A DNA stretch of 64,000 nt, from positions 14,772,533 to 14,836,532 of the forward strand of contig CM055098.1 of assembly GCA_029204225.1 (NCBI GenBank). The letters are read 5' to 3'. Numbering within the stretch: position 1 is the first letter of the stretch; each line of letters starts with the position of its first letter. Below, one piece after another: positions 11,466-23,876 of the stretch. Position numbers and translations under genes: made by a program. Under the pieces are notes generated by a model, which saw only the letters and a list, made by a program, of their open reading frames with translations, ran no database searches and had not been told where the DNA came from. This DNA comes from Diphasiastrum complanatum (taxonomy: Eukaryota; Streptophyta; Lycopodiopsida; Lycopodiales; Lycopodiaceae).

Positions 11466-11716
11466 CCTCCCTTCAATTAACTTGGAGGGAAATATGAAAA
11501 TTCAAATATTAAGGCCCAAATTAGGAACTGTGTAAAATAGTGTTTCAGGGCTTGCTTAATGTAATGAAAAGTGCGTCTTCACTAATAATAAAGTCAAATA
11601 ATGTGATAATTGAAAGTAATATAGAAGTAAATGATGTGACTATAATAATCTATCAGTGTTGCATTTAATGGCCATCATATGGACATATGTATCCGTACCA
11701 CTCTCCCGATCAAAAA
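11466..11716 (+). repeat. LTR-like direct repeat, right copy
   Basis: Partner of 9846-10080. It follows the chromodomain scrap by about 360 bp, as expected for a 3' LTR, but no clear polypurine tract precedes it. Confidence 0.6.
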
Positions 11717-11720
11717 GCTC

Positions 11721-12557
11721 CCAATATTTGAAGTAAAATGGAATCAGCTAGCTGGTGTTGAAGTAGAACTGGGAGGATCATGAATGGGAGCCGCAAGAGC
11801 ATGAGCTTGATTAACAAGTGATGGACGGTCCGTTAGCGATGAGGGATAGTCCAATGCTGAAGTAAACGAGTAGCCTTTGGCATGTACTTATCACGAAGAC
11901 AGGAAGAACACTGATGAAAAAGAGTAGGAAGGTCAACTTATTAAAAAAGCCAACAGAAATAGTCATGGATGAAGGCTAAAATCTTCTAAAAACCAAAGTT
12001 GCCACCATGGGTTAGGTTTTAAAATTTTTTCCAAGGGTTCTTTCTGTTTTTTAACATTTTTTTCTAAACCTTATTGGTGAGGGCTAGTTAGGTTTAGGGG
12101 AAGGTAAAGTTAGGGTAAATATGTTGTATGATTTTTTGTTTGATTTCTGTGCTTTTTATTAGTCGATCATTCATTTGGAATGCCCTCTTCCATGTAGAAT
12201 GTAGGTGCAGATCATATATGCACTATTATTGCTGCAGATCATATATGCACTATTATTGCAATGTCCCTTATGACATCCCTAACTAAGATACCTTGCAAAT
12301 TTGTTTCTTTCAGATGCTGAGGAATATTTTAGATATCATCTCTGCTTCTGTTCATAGATAATAGTCATATTCAGTCTTGGCATTATACAAGCTTAGCAGA
12401 ACATTTTCTAGGCTGATTTCAAAGTTTTACATTTGTGACTATAACTTTTAACCTTTGTAAAATGCTGCCTAGTGATGTGAAGTGCTACAGATCGTCTATA
12501 AGAGGTGAAATCAACATAAGTTACATGCTGACAGACCTATCTGTTGAATTGTTGCAG
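11721..12557. other. non-coding stretch before SPP exon 2
   Basis: Searched by eye for the missing first SPP exon (a short exon encoding about 14 residues and ending in a G before a GT donor); none was recognised. A 23-bp phrase containing CAGATCATATATGCACTATT is tandemly duplicated near 12208-12258. At 12001 there is a perfect GCCACCATGG context, but that ATG is followed by GGT TAG, so it is not a gene start. The last bases before 12558 are a normal acceptor (TTGTTGCAG). Confidence 0.5.
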
Positions 12558-15500
12558 GTCTAAGTCTAGCCCCGCTTGTGATTAAAGTCAATCCGAATTT
12601 TAATGTAGCTGCAACGGCATGCTTAACTGTTTTTATTGGATGCCATCGCTCTGTCAAGCCTGCTCCACCTTCTGTAAGTTCCGGCTTGGATTTTTTTCAT
12701 TTGCTTCCTGGTTGGTACTAAGAGTGGTTTCTATTAGGCATCCTGTCCATCTCCAGAATTCAATTTTAGATTATCTCTTTATTTCACTTCTCAGGAGACA
12801 ATGTCAAAAGAACATGCAATGAGGTTTCCCTTCATTGGAAGTGCTGTGCTGTTCTCACTTTTTCTCCTTTTCAAGTTCCTTCCAAAGGATCTGATTAATG
12901 CTGTCCTTACGGCCTATTTTGTTGTTCTCGGCATCCTAGCTTTAGGGTACGTTTCTTATGAGCCATTAGTAGTTTATGAATTTGTGCAACTATGAGCTGT
13001 GTTGGACAATGATGATCCAAGATAATGGATCTTTAGTATTGGTGAAAGCACTCTGTTTAAATTTGATTGTATAAGGTTTCTGTTATATTCCTTTTGTATT
13101 TTGTTGGTTTTTATTCCTAAAAAATCAGGAATTGATGACTCATGCCTAGATACCAAACCTTATTTCCTTCTTGGCAGAGCAACCATACTCCCAATGATAG
13201 ATAGCTATCTTCCAAAGGCTTGGAATGAAAGCTCGACTATCTTGCGGTTACCTTATTTCAAAAGTAAGTATCACCAATAACCTTTGTGATTTTCTTGTAA
13301 ACCGTAACATTTTTGAAATATTTTCCTTGTGAGAGACTTGTATCCCCTAGGAAATGGGGAAACAAGGATCAAGACAGGAGATAATCGAGAAACTCCATGT
13401 TATTATTGGTGCAAGATATTTCCAGAAGTGCAGGGAGAAATATATGAACACAAGGGGGATGAAATGCGCTAGAAAAAGGTTCATAACTGCATCCAATATT
13501 TCAAATAGGTGACATGTATTCCTTGACGGGAACATGTTTCTTCAAAATGTTTACCAGCACATTTTTTAAAGTGGAGAAATGTTGGCTTGGGGAAAGTGAA
13601 TCCCATGAAAAACACTGGCAAATGCATTTCCCCTTTACTATTCGTGTAAAGTGCACTGTGTTTTGGCTTTTTGAACATACAACTGTTTGAGTTATGGTTC
13701 TGTAGCATGAGATACAGGTACATATTTTTACTTTTTGTAAGAATATGTTAGAAATGCATATATTATGTATTTTTTAGAAATTATTCCAAAAGCCTGTCTG
13801 TACCCAAAGATGTGCCTGCTGTTGGAAATTCGTTGCTAACTGTAGCTGGGAAGCTCTAAAGATGTGCTTGTTGCAAAATTTGTAGCTGAAACGATGGCTG
13901 GGAAAAGATGATGCCTCTGTAGCTAATTACGATGGCTGGGAAATGATGTAGTTAAAAATCCATGGCTCGTCCTGCAAAAGCCCCAAAAAACTCTCAAGAT
14001 GTTTGATACAGTCCGTACCTTTTCGTACAAAATGGGCTTGCAAGGTCTCTCGAAACCATATTCCTGAAACTTCAAGGTGTGGTGCAGATGTCGAAATGGA
14101 GTTTACCAAATCACAGCTTGTCGCAGGAGTTCCAGGAATATTCTTCTGTATATGGTATGTCCTTAAGAAGCATTGGCTGGCGAACAATACTCTTGGCTTG
14201 GCATTTTCTATACAGGTCTGTTATTTTGCTCTAGTTTCTCTCTCCCCCAAAACTTCATTTAGAATTTTGTAGCCAATGTGGTCAAGCTCTTACCATTTTT
14301 TTGTGGTATGTATTGGAACTTAAGTTAGTTATTGGCTGGGTTGAATCTTGATCCTACCAACATAAATCAGGTAGAGCATACAAAGATCTGGCTAACACTG
14401 TTTTGGAGAACAGCTGCTTCAATTCAGGCGCCCCAGAAATGAAGAAAAATAGCACCGTACTTGTACTATAAATATCTAGATCTGGAAATTTTCACTTCAA
14501 TGTTTTCTGTACTTCAAGTCTTCAAGTAACACTGAACGTCATCCATCAGTAATCACATTGTGAATTTCTTTTATGAAATCGCTTGTGCAAGTGTAAAAAC
14601 TTTCATAAAACTTGAGCACAAGACACTAAGCGAGACTGGAAGTGAATGATTCTTGTATTCAAAGAGTAAGTTGCTGGTGGGTTGATTCAAGAGAGACTAA
14701 GAGCGGTAGCCATACTTTATTTTATATCATTTGAAGGTGGGGGCTTTATTATCTGATCAAGCTTGTTTGCAGCATTGTCAAGACTGTTGCTGCACACTTT
14801 TTTTCAATAACTACAATTTTCGCTGGTGGAAAGATTTGAACCTTTTAAGTTCTACTCTGCAGGGTATTGAAATGTTATCACTTGGTTCTTTCAAGATTGG
14901 AGCTATACTGCTGGTATATATTTTCAACTATTTTGCTGTTGTCCTTATGAATACCAAGTTTTGCTGCAAAATTTTAAAAGATAATTAGCTTTTGTACTTG
15001 TTACAAATAAAAAATCCACACTTACTAAATGGTTTTAGATGTTACTGTCTTCCATAAATAGAATGGTTTTTGAAATAGCTGGTAAAAAACTGCAACAAGG
15101 AAATTGGTCTGCTGCTTGACATGTCCAAATGTTTTTTAGTAGTCAAGACTGTTAAGCACATGTGCTCATGTTCACAATGCAAGCAAACCAGGACAATGAA
15201 AATTTTGTGGATTTTAAAAGTTTTCATATTTTGTAAATCACTGCGGGATTGTAGTTTGGCATTCTCTGATTCTTGCTAGGACATGCTAATATTGATCTCG
15301 TACTGCAGATAAGAAAGATCATTCAAAGCACTGTCATGCATGTATATCTGTAGTCATAATCCTTTGACATACAGAATCATCCACATAAGTAATGTTTTGA
15401 TATGCCTAACATAAGCCTGTAATGTATCTGATTCCAGGCGTTAGAACCCTAAATGTTAAGAATGCTTTGCCAATTTGAATCTTCATATCTGAGTATGCTG

Positions 15501-17185
15501 TTGCAATTTCTATCTTAGGCGTATGCCTCAATTATGAGGCTAAATTTTTTATGGTTTCTCCAATAGCACAATTTAACAACCATGCAGAACTTTCAGATTG
15601 TCTTTTGTCACATTCTCACAGAAGCAATGGTAAGTCCTGGTGGTTGCCTTTGTCAAATGTAAGTCTATGTATGAAGTGGTTCTAACAGATTGGTCTCAGA
15701 CAATTGTCTGATCTTTAGATTTATGTATTGAGAACTCTAATACCAATATATCTTACTTCAGATTTATGCACTTGTGCAGGCTGGACTTTTCATTTATGAC
15801 ATTTTCTGGGTTTTTTGTACACCTGTGATGGTTAGCGTTGCGAAGTCTTTTGATGCTCCTATCAAGGTCTGTATCTGTTACCAGTGATGGGTTTCAGTTT
15901 TATTATTTGGCCAATGTGTACCCTTATGTTAAGAACATAGTTTTGGAGCTTGACAAAAGGTCCTTGATTGGTGACTTTGGGGACTTTTTAAGTTGGCTTC
16001 CACAGTACATTTAAGACATTGTTTCTGGGTTTCAAGTATGCATTAGAGGAAATGTTATCACATCCTTGACTTAAGGGTGTTGTAAAGTTTATGGAAGGCA
16101 ATATGTGACTGTTTTGTGCCACCTTATCATTTTTAATTATTGGAGCTTTTTAGTTTGAGAATATGCAATATTGAGTTTACTTCTATATGATGCAGCTTCT
16201 GTTTCCAACTGGAGATGCATCACATCCCTTTTCAATGCTTGGTCTTGGGGATATTGTCGTTCCAGGTATGCATGTCAAATTAATTCAAAAATTGGATCTA
16301 TGAAAGAGTTTTTTTTCAAAGAAACTTAAAAAATATCTCAAATGGGGTACTAAAGCAATCAATGTCTATTGCTTTGTGAAAAATTCTTTTTAGGATTTGA
16401 CATCTGATACATCATTTTGGAGCATTTCCCAAAGCTAACGGGTTCAGAATTCACTTAATTTTCTTGAATGAGCATACTAACCACTTGCTCTTTTGTCTAG
16501 TGATGTAGTGATCATTCACATAGCGATTGTTTTCTCCATTATAGGAATTTTTGTAGCTTTGGCTCTTCGATTTGATGTTACTCGTGGAAAAGGAAGCCGT
16601 TACTTTGTCAGTGCCTTTACTGGCTATATAGTTGGGATACTGATGACTTTATTTGTAATGAACTGGTTTCACGCTGCCCAGGTACTGAGAAACTCCCATG
16701 GATATGTACTTATTGCAGCTCACTTGTATACATATCCACATTTTAATTATCTTTATGATGTTTTGTTAGGATTTGACTAATTGTGATAACCAACAATCTA
16801 TAGAACTTGGGTAAATATCTAAGCTCATAATTTGCAAGCATATTACATTACTTGTGGTTGACTCTCTCTTGCACGTGTATTTTATATGTAGCCCGCGCTG
16901 CTATATATTGTACCAGGTGTAGTGGGTTTCTTGGGAGTGCACTGCTTGATAAATGGTGAACTCAAGCCAGTAAGTGGGTTCTAAGCTGATGAAGCATTGC
17001 TATATGTATGGCTAGATTTGTTGTCATTTCATCCTGGTGAGAATCAATGTCGAAGGGATATGAGAATAGTGACCAACTCTTTGGTGGGTTTGCAGCTCTT
17101 AGAATTCAATGAAGCTGCAGATGCTGATTCATCTGAAGCCAAGAAGGGCATTGAAGAGGAGACAAAGAGCAATAAGTCAGATTAA
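12558..17185 (+). CDS. SPP: signal peptide peptidase, exons 2-11 (exon 1 not found)
   Basis: Intramembrane aspartyl protease of the presenilin/SPP family. SPP cleaves signal peptides and other type II membrane segments in the endoplasmic reticulum membrane. Exons deduced from GT/AG borders and family conservation: 12558-12673, 12795-12946, 13178-13263, 14088-14215, 14863-14913, 15780-15866, 16196-16265, 16545-16681, 16892-16969, 17096-17185. Phases are consistent and give 331 residues plus stop. The family length is about 344, so only about 14 N-terminal residues are missing. Catalytic motifs are intact: YD in exon 7 (GLFIYDIFW, Asp about 185 of this partial protein), GLGD in exon 8 (Asp about 226) and PAL at the start of exon 10. 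The exon 3 phrase ETMSKEHAMRFP is highly conserved in plant SPPs. Several hydrophobic segments fit the nine-span fold. The acidic C terminus ends NKSD. The upstream exon may lie beyond the decayed Gypsy DNA or be lost; everything seen looks functional. Confidence 0.93.
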
Positions 17186-20100
17186 AATTACAGACAGAAC
17201 TTTGAGCTCCATCTCATCATTGATTTCAATTGCTTAAAGTCCTATTGTCCTTTTAAGTTTTAGCAAAGTTCATTTCATCTTCTACACGCGTCTAAAACTG
17301 AAGCAGATTCGCTTCCAAGACTATAAGAGAAAGTCAACCATCAAGAGTTCTACATCTGTATAACATAATTGACATCATAGGAGTTTGAGTCAAGTTATTC
17401 AATTATTTTTGAACTAAGTATTCATCATACGGAAGAGGAAAAAGAGGCTTTTGAATCCACTATAAGCCTAGCCATGAAATGATGTTCAGAGTGACAGAAT
17501 GTCACGTTCACCTGGGGTGACCTTGCCTTAATTCAGATGTTCCACTTTTGAAAATCTGGGAGTACTCGATCAGAAACCACTGGAAGTGATTTCTTTCTAA
17601 CAGCTTTCTTTTTAGGATAAGCTAAACTGTGCATCTGTGAATTGTTTTGTGTCATGTTCTGTTATGTTTTCTTGTCCTGGTCTTTTCTGTCAGTTTCTCC
17701 CTTTGAAGCAATTTGACTATCTTTTAGTGATTACTAGTTTGCTACTTTTTGTTTGATTACTTATGCATCTTGTATCAGTTGAAATTTCTCTGTTTTGCAA
17801 GAAATGATCTTTATGCAACAGTCAACAGTTACGGGGTTAGTTGATACTATATTGCAAAAGGTATCCAGCTTAGAGTTATGAGACCTTCATCAAATGACCA
17901 CTTTATTAAATTTTCAGGTTGTCCATTTCACTGGATTTATGGCTATGACTCTAATGACTGACTACTTTGCAAAGTATGCAGTGAAACTGACTTCACTCTC
18001 AATATTTTGCCCATTTGGAGTGCAAATGTTGATAGCTCAACCTCCAACAATAAAATAATGCATTATTAACATTCACTAATATACTTGGAATATCCATCAT
18101 TGGTGACTATTTAGTGCAATATAAAACAATCAATATCACGAAGAATGTTGCTCCTGCAATGAAACTATGTCTAATGCTACTATTGATTCTGCTGACATGA
18201 GGAATTGGTTAGTCCATCTTCACAAGATATTCTCGAAATGGATCCCTTCAAATCTTAGCTTCATTGCTACAATAGTGGTGCTTGATCACGTTTCTTTTTC
18301 ATGACACTCAACCTATGAACAAATCTTAATAACCTACTTTGGCACTTTCTAGTTAGAGGTTTCCCTTTAGATATCTTGCTTAGCACCTTCTACGTCTCCT
18401 AGACATATTTGAATGGACTCTGTCTCACCTGACATGTTTTTCTGGTAGGCTAACTTTATTCAGAAGTTGAAGCCAAAACTTGTTTCATTCTGATGAGGAC
18501 ACCCTATTTCCGTCAACCCATGTGGCATCCACGTTGATCAAGAAAGGTATTACTACTACATTATCCCATCTACCCTCTTTTTACACTACTTCCTCCTTTC
18601 CTCAGCATTTCAACCTTACTGATTGACCTGCTTATTGCTAGAAACACCCTTCCCTTTTCCCCTATATCTAGAGTAGGGAACCTGGAGAGGGAAGATAACT
18701 TGTTTTTCATTGCTAGTTGAAGGATGAGTCATTTGAAGGAGGAGAGCTTGGCTATTGTTACTTCACTATTCTTTTAGAGAGATCAACCTCGAGGTGGTGC
18801 TACCACCTCATGTTTGTGAAGATTTTTCTTCTTCAATTTTTTAATATTTCTAGGTCTTGTACTTCAGAAAATTGATCATAGAGGTTTCCCATTGTCACTA
18901 AGTCTTGATTCTCTTGGTTTTGCTAGTAACACCAGGATTGTTATTCACGTTTTCTAACTACTCGCATCTCTCCTTTCTCTTAACTTTCTGTAGGGAATTT
19001 TCAGGTGGATCTTGTACTTAGGGATATGATATGGAATCTCTAGAATGCATGCTAAAGGTATATGGAATTGGAATGAAATTGCACACTCTCCTAGCTAAAG
19101 ATTATATGATATGCTCACTCTACTTTTTAAGAATGAATGGAGCTACACTTGTTTTATGCTTGAATGCTATATGTTGTTGAGATTTAACCATGTGTGCATC
19201 TCCACCATTATCTTGCTATGATGATATTGAAGGGTGATGCAAGGAGTTATGCATGCATGTGATTGATTGTAGAAGTCATGTGGCATAGAGATCACACATG
19301 AGGTTATAGAGGGCATTGCATGTGTCTAAGGTATAATTGATGTGATGAGGATGGTTTGCATGTGTCTATGGATGGGTGGGTGTTTATCGTTTTAGCTTTA
19401 GAATATTATGTATATAGTGGCCGATCCAAAAAGCAACCTAGATTTTCATGTCTAGAGTTGTAGATCAAATTCTAGAACATTGCATAGGCCTTTTTAAATG
19501 AATTTGTATCTAGTACGTGCTCTATTCACCACAAGAAGAGTTAAGCTTGCTATTCATGCTCAACTATAGTAAAAGTTGAATTTTGAAACTAACATGATGC
19601 CATTTATCCACTACATGCTCTACACCACAAGAAAGCTAAACTTGGGAAGAATTTTTTTTAGTCAATTGCTATGCTTGCTCACATCATAAAGGATAAGGAG
19701 TAAGAGGTGTTTGCTTCTTAATGGCTCATAGCAATGACTCTCATGTACACCTTCTAATAGTGATTTATATGTAGCAGTCACAATGTCTGCTTCTTTAGAA
19801 CTTGCATATGCTAGTAAGAGTGAAATTTGACAAGAGATAGCATGCTCTTTGTGACATAGATAAGCAACATATTCAATCAGGTGTTGTAAGGTATGAATAA
19901 ACCATGCTTTGGAGTTCTGAACATCGACTCATAGCCATGAAATGTTCTTTTATTGCGAGGTCAATTAAGTGTTGAAAGCAGTAGTTTGCATGGTTAAAAG
20001 CAATGAGAAAAGTATTTTGTATAGAGAGGTCATATCCTTAGACAAGATGAGCATTGAAAAAAATGGATAATTCATGCAACTCTATGAAGAACTATGTATG

Positions 20101-20309
20101 AACAATGGAAGATTAGTCATTCTAGGGCAAGCAATGTAGCCTCTTTATGTTTTGTAGTGTTAAGGCATTGTTGCATACAAGGCTGACAACATAACAATCA
20201 GCAACATTTTGTGGAGATAAATGATTGCAATATCTTAGCGAGGGAGTTTTTTGTATGGAGAAATGTTGGAGTCGGCATGGAGTACCTGATGATGGTGATG
20301 CATCAGAGC
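17186..20309. other. intergenic, 3' of SPP
   Basis: The first part probably holds the SPP 3' UTR; one AATAAA lies at 18049-18054, but the true poly(A) site cannot be chosen. The rest has no frame I recognise. GTGACAGAATGTCAC near 17490 is a small inverted repeat. Composition is AT-rich and resembles old decayed transposon DNA. Confidence 0.5.
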
Positions 20310-20828
20310 GGGCCTTGGCATTTTGCGAGTAAATTTTTTGTGAGTTAGCGAGTTTTTTTCTTGCAGTTGAAATAAATATTCCGAAATAGTGTTTTTACTC
20401 AATTTGGTTCTCAAATGTGTCAAAATAGCTTTTTTGTATTTAAATTTACTCGGCTAGCACACTGACATGCTAGTCGAATCAGCTCCAAAAAAAATTTATT
20501 TTTTCAAAAAGTTCTTCAAAAAAACTTCATTTTTTTTGAAATAAAATTTCACAGGCTAGTACTTCGGCGTGCTAACTTTTACAACTTCAAGAACAGTTTT
20601 TTTATAAGTAAAACTATATTTATAAAGTAACAAAGTATTTTGTGATGTATTTAGAATTTGATGGATAGTCAAATTTTCAAGTATGCATCAAACCACAATT
20701 CTTGTTCTTAAAAAATCATGTAGTGGCATAAAAAGAGTAGCACACCATGTGCTACCATTTTGTTGGATCATGAGTAGAAGAAACTCACAAAACTCGCAAA
20801 AAATTTACTTGCAGAATGTCAAAACCCC
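20310..20828. mobile_element. 519-bp MITE-like element with terminal inverted repeats
   Basis: Non-coding. The first 37 bases (20310-20346) and the reverse complement of the right end (about 20791-20827) match at 31 positions, and all six differences are transitions. The shared core is AGTAAATTTTTTG. Flanking 8-mers are ATCAGAGC (20302-20309) and ATGAGAGC (20829-20836), 7 of 8 alike, which would fit a hAT-type 8-bp duplication. Inside are the perfect hairpin at 20737-20755 (GTAGCACA-CCA-TGTGCTAC) and two GGCTAGCAC-like palindromic words. A rearranged relative lies at 22389-23292. Confidence 0.75.
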
Positions 20829-21949
20829 ATGAGAGCATGTGGGGATAATCACTTTTTTGTTGGGGCGACTAACTTTTGTAGAAGCTTTTTTGGAAATTGG
20901 ATTCTTCCCTCCCTGGGAGCCTTTTTGTTGAGCTATCTCATTACTCACATAAATGAAATCAATGTGTTTGTTTTTAGGCATGCCAAATTCATGTTATTTA
21001 CATAAAAGGCTAGGTCATTGGATCAATGCAAATCTAGTCCATCCTTACTAGTATCTAGAGCAAGTTCATATTGACAGTTTGAAGGCATAATATGCAGTTG
21101 ATTTACTAGTCTCCCATAAAGCTAATTTTTGTGCGTGCCTAAGTCCACGCAAGCCCTCTCCCAAAGTTCCTATTTTTTAACATCATGTTGATAAAATGAC
21201 CCAATTTATGATGAAAACTCATGGTTCTAGTCATTTACGTTTGTCTGTTGATCTATTTAATGTTGCACCCATTTTCAGTTTCGTGATAATCATTTTCTTG
21301 ATACTCGAGATAATAATACTTTGTAAAAGCATGAGATAGAAGGTATCATTATTCCACCAAACGTATAACTCACACTATATTATTTACTAGCATTGAGAGG
21401 CAAAATGTGATATGTGCTCCTCCAAAACACACATTATAAGTATGTACTTGTTCAATATTTATTAATACTTGTGCCTTATAAGTACTAAGCTTAGAGAAAG
21501 AGAGATTATAAAAGATTACCTTTGTTAATAGCCATGGAGACCGATATGGTTTATGGGACCAAATAACAAATCCACGACAAAGTTTTGTAATAACATATAG
21601 GTATAAATAAAATCAAGATTTAAAAGTAGCTAAAGATTTTGAATTCCTCACAAAGAGGATGTAGACTATTGCACTCCAAGAAGTGACATTGTTCTACCTC
21701 TAATGTCCCACTTTGTCACTTGAAAGTAACAATGTCCATTTCTTCCATTCCAATTTAGGTTTGTATCACCTAAGCTCAACAACAAGGCAAATCAAGTATT
21801 GCAAGAAGACATGCCATGACGTCAAAGACGACATACAAGATAAAAATTCACAATGAAGCTAAGAGAAAATAACAAGAAGTTAATTTAGCATATGCTTGAA
21901 CTTCTCATGAAACTAAAAAAATCTAGGAGCTGTTTATGGCTGCTTCTTC
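20829..21949. other. intergenic, decayed
   Basis: No gene or clear transposon domain recognised. The stretch from about 21690 leads into the copia protease scrap and may be decayed copia gag, but I could not identify a zinc knuckle with confidence. Confidence 0.4.
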
Positions 21950-22330
21950 AAGTCTACTTGACACGTAGTGCTAGTATCTTGATTTTGGTGCAACACAACA
22001 AATGACCTTCAAGCATGAATGGTTCACGTTTCTCACATTCCTTCAATAACAAAAACATTTATCTTGGTGATTCTAGCTCACTTCAATTTGAAGAACAAGG
22101 CACAATTCAGATAATTTCAAGATGGTACATCTAGACTCATGATTGATATATTGTATATGCCTAGCTCAATCAAGAATTTACTCACAATTAGCTATGACCA
22201 AGAATATACTATTAAGTTTGATTCAAAGCAATGTAGCATTTCAAATGTCAGCTCCAATGTATACTCTTAGTCATGATTACTTACAGATGGCCATTTGTAT
22301 ACTCTTAGTCATGATTATGCCCCATATATC
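21950..22330 (+). pseudogene. copia gag-pol scrap (protease region)
   Basis: Shifting plus-strand frames give ILDFGATQQMTF, which corresponds to the copia protease motif ILDSGASxHMT, followed by a decayed strand region and ILYMPSSIKNLLTI, the equivalent of the VLYVP-L-KNLLS motif near the protease-integrase boundary. The catalytic Ser is Phe (DFG for DSG). Frameshifts and stops are present. A related scrap lies at 56470-56730. It is not functional. Confidence 0.65.
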
Positions 22331-22388
22331 AAAAGAAAGATTTACTATTAATAAAACTCAATTGTGGCACTAGCGTCTAGGTCATGTA

Positions 22389-22628
22389 GGGTTTTGATAT
22401 TCTACGAGTAATTTTTTTGAGAGTTTCTTCTACCCATGATCCAACAAAATGGTAGCACATGGTGTGCTACTCTTTATATGCCACTTCTATACATCAAGTA
22501 AAATACTCTGCTACTCTCTAAATATAGATTTATTTTGATTATGGAAAAATGTTCATGAAGTTGTAAAAGCTAGCATGACAATTTAATAAAAAAAATACAA
22601 TGTTTCTCAAAACATTTTTTAGAAAATA

Positions 22629-22685
<57 letters not shown>

Positions 22686-23292
22686 CAAACAAACAAACAA
22701 ACAAACAAACAAATAAATAAATTGATTTATTTATTTTTAGAATTTTTTTAATTTACAAAAATAAAATATTTTTATGTAAAAAAAGAATTCTTTTGTAAGG
22801 CTGAACATGACATGCTAGCCTTTACGACTCATAGAGATTTTTTATAATCAAATCAAACCTATATTTAGAAAGTAGGAAAGTGTCTTCTAATGGACTTGTT
22901 TAAGTATCTTTGCTACCCTTTAAATATAGGTTTATTTTGATTATGAAAAAATGTTCATAAAGCTGTAAAATTTAGCATGCTAGTGATTTAAAAAAAATTA
23001 GTTTTTATCAATTTGGCTAGCACGTCGGCATGAAAATCCAAATCGGCTCAAAAAAAATTAATTTTTAATTTTTTTTAAAAACGTGCTCATGCACACGCGC
23101 GCGCGCGAAGGCTATCATGCCAGTGTGCTAGCTTTTTAAGCTTCATCAACAATAATACAAATGAACCTATATCTAAAGGATAACAAAGTGTATTTCGATG
23201 GACATACATATAAAATTTGATGGCTAGTAAGGTTTTAAACTATGTACCAACCCACAATCCTTATTTATAGAAAATCATGTAATGGCATAAAA
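22389..23292. mobile_element. rearranged relative of the 20310 MITE
   Basis: From 22389 the sequence matches the reverse complement of the right terminus of the 20310-20828 element for about 100 bp, including the terminal GGGTTTTGA and the GTAGCACATGGTGTGCTA hairpin. From about 22986 to 23292 it matches the same element in direct orientation (equivalent to about 20440-20734) but stops short of the right terminus. Between them, an AT-rich block near 22500-22620 recurs at 22901-22990 and, inverted, near 22836-22880. Microsatellites interrupt it. The result is a foldback-like composite. Confidence 0.6.
22632..22722. repeat. compound microsatellite (TG)n-(AAAC)n-(AAAT)n
   Basis: TG run at 22632-22682, then AAAC units at 22683-22712, then AAAT units to about 22722. 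It sits inside the MITE-related composite. Confidence 0.95.
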
Positions 23293-23874
23293 ACTCCAAA
23301 TCTATCAAAAAGTCCTTTAACTACAACCAAATATGCTTCAAAAACCCCATTTGATGACATCGTACGAGTCGCGAAAACTTATGATTCCACGATGGTGGCA
23401 TTCGGGAAGCAATTTCAGGCTAATCCATCTAGATCCAACCAGAAGGAAAAAAAAAACGACTTCGTGATAAGAAACTCGTCAAATATTGTGACGAACTGGA
23501 TCAAATGGCATCGGTTTTAAGCAATAGAAGCAAATGTCCCGGAAGAAGGCTAGGAAGACGAATGTGTGTTTTGTCTGCAATAAGCCTGGACATGTTATGA
23601 AGTTATGCCCGGAGCGAAAGAAACCCACATCTCAAGTCATTGAGATGCCATATAAAGAAAATTTAAAATTGGAAACTAACAAGGTTAATTGTGAGTGTGA
23701 ATGTTCATTCAGTACTGCTTCATTCTTGCCTAATGAATTATTTCGTTTGAAAGGTGCAATTAAATGACATGAAGTTAGTACATTGGTGGATAGTGGTTCA
23801 ACTCATAATTTCATTAACTCTGGTCTTGTGCAGAAACTTGGCCTAGAAATTGAAGCCAGTGTTCATAGATATAA
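23293..23874 (+). pseudogene. Gypsy gag-protease fragment
   Basis: Plus-strand scraps of the same Gypsy family as the 31752 element. About 23293-23520 encodes the end of gag (VAKTYDSTMVAFGKQF, compare IAKACDSTVVASRKQF at the other copy). 23534-23764 encodes a zinc knuckle CFVCNKPGHVMKLC and the family phrase CECECSFSTASFLPNELF. About 23765-23870 reads VSTLVDSGSTHNFINSGL, the protease active site. A stop at 23764 and frame changes show that it is dead. Similarity to the other copy ends abruptly after HRYK, where an unrelated LTR begins. Confidence 0.82.
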
Positions 23875-23876
23875 GA

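Larger units (their letters stand above)
9838..11720 (+). mobile_element. heavily decayed Ty3/Gypsy remnant
   Basis: Two direct repeats of about 240 bp, at 9846-10080 and 11466-11716, flank scraps of Gypsy pol in the correct plus-strand order. They look like old LTRs, roughly 75-80% alike by eye. Gag, protease and much of pol are missing, because the reverse transcriptase scrap starts within about 60 bp of the left repeat. Confidence 0.65.

Noticed and set aside
12001-12015. Perfect Kozak-like GCCACCATGG as a possible SPP start
   Set aside because: The ATG is followed by GGT TAG, so it encodes only two residues, and no donor fits the phase needed at 12558.
16493-16780. 95-codon ORF overlapping SPP
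   Set aside because: It is SPP exon 9 read through both neighbouring introns; the splice sites at 16545 and 16681 fit the family.
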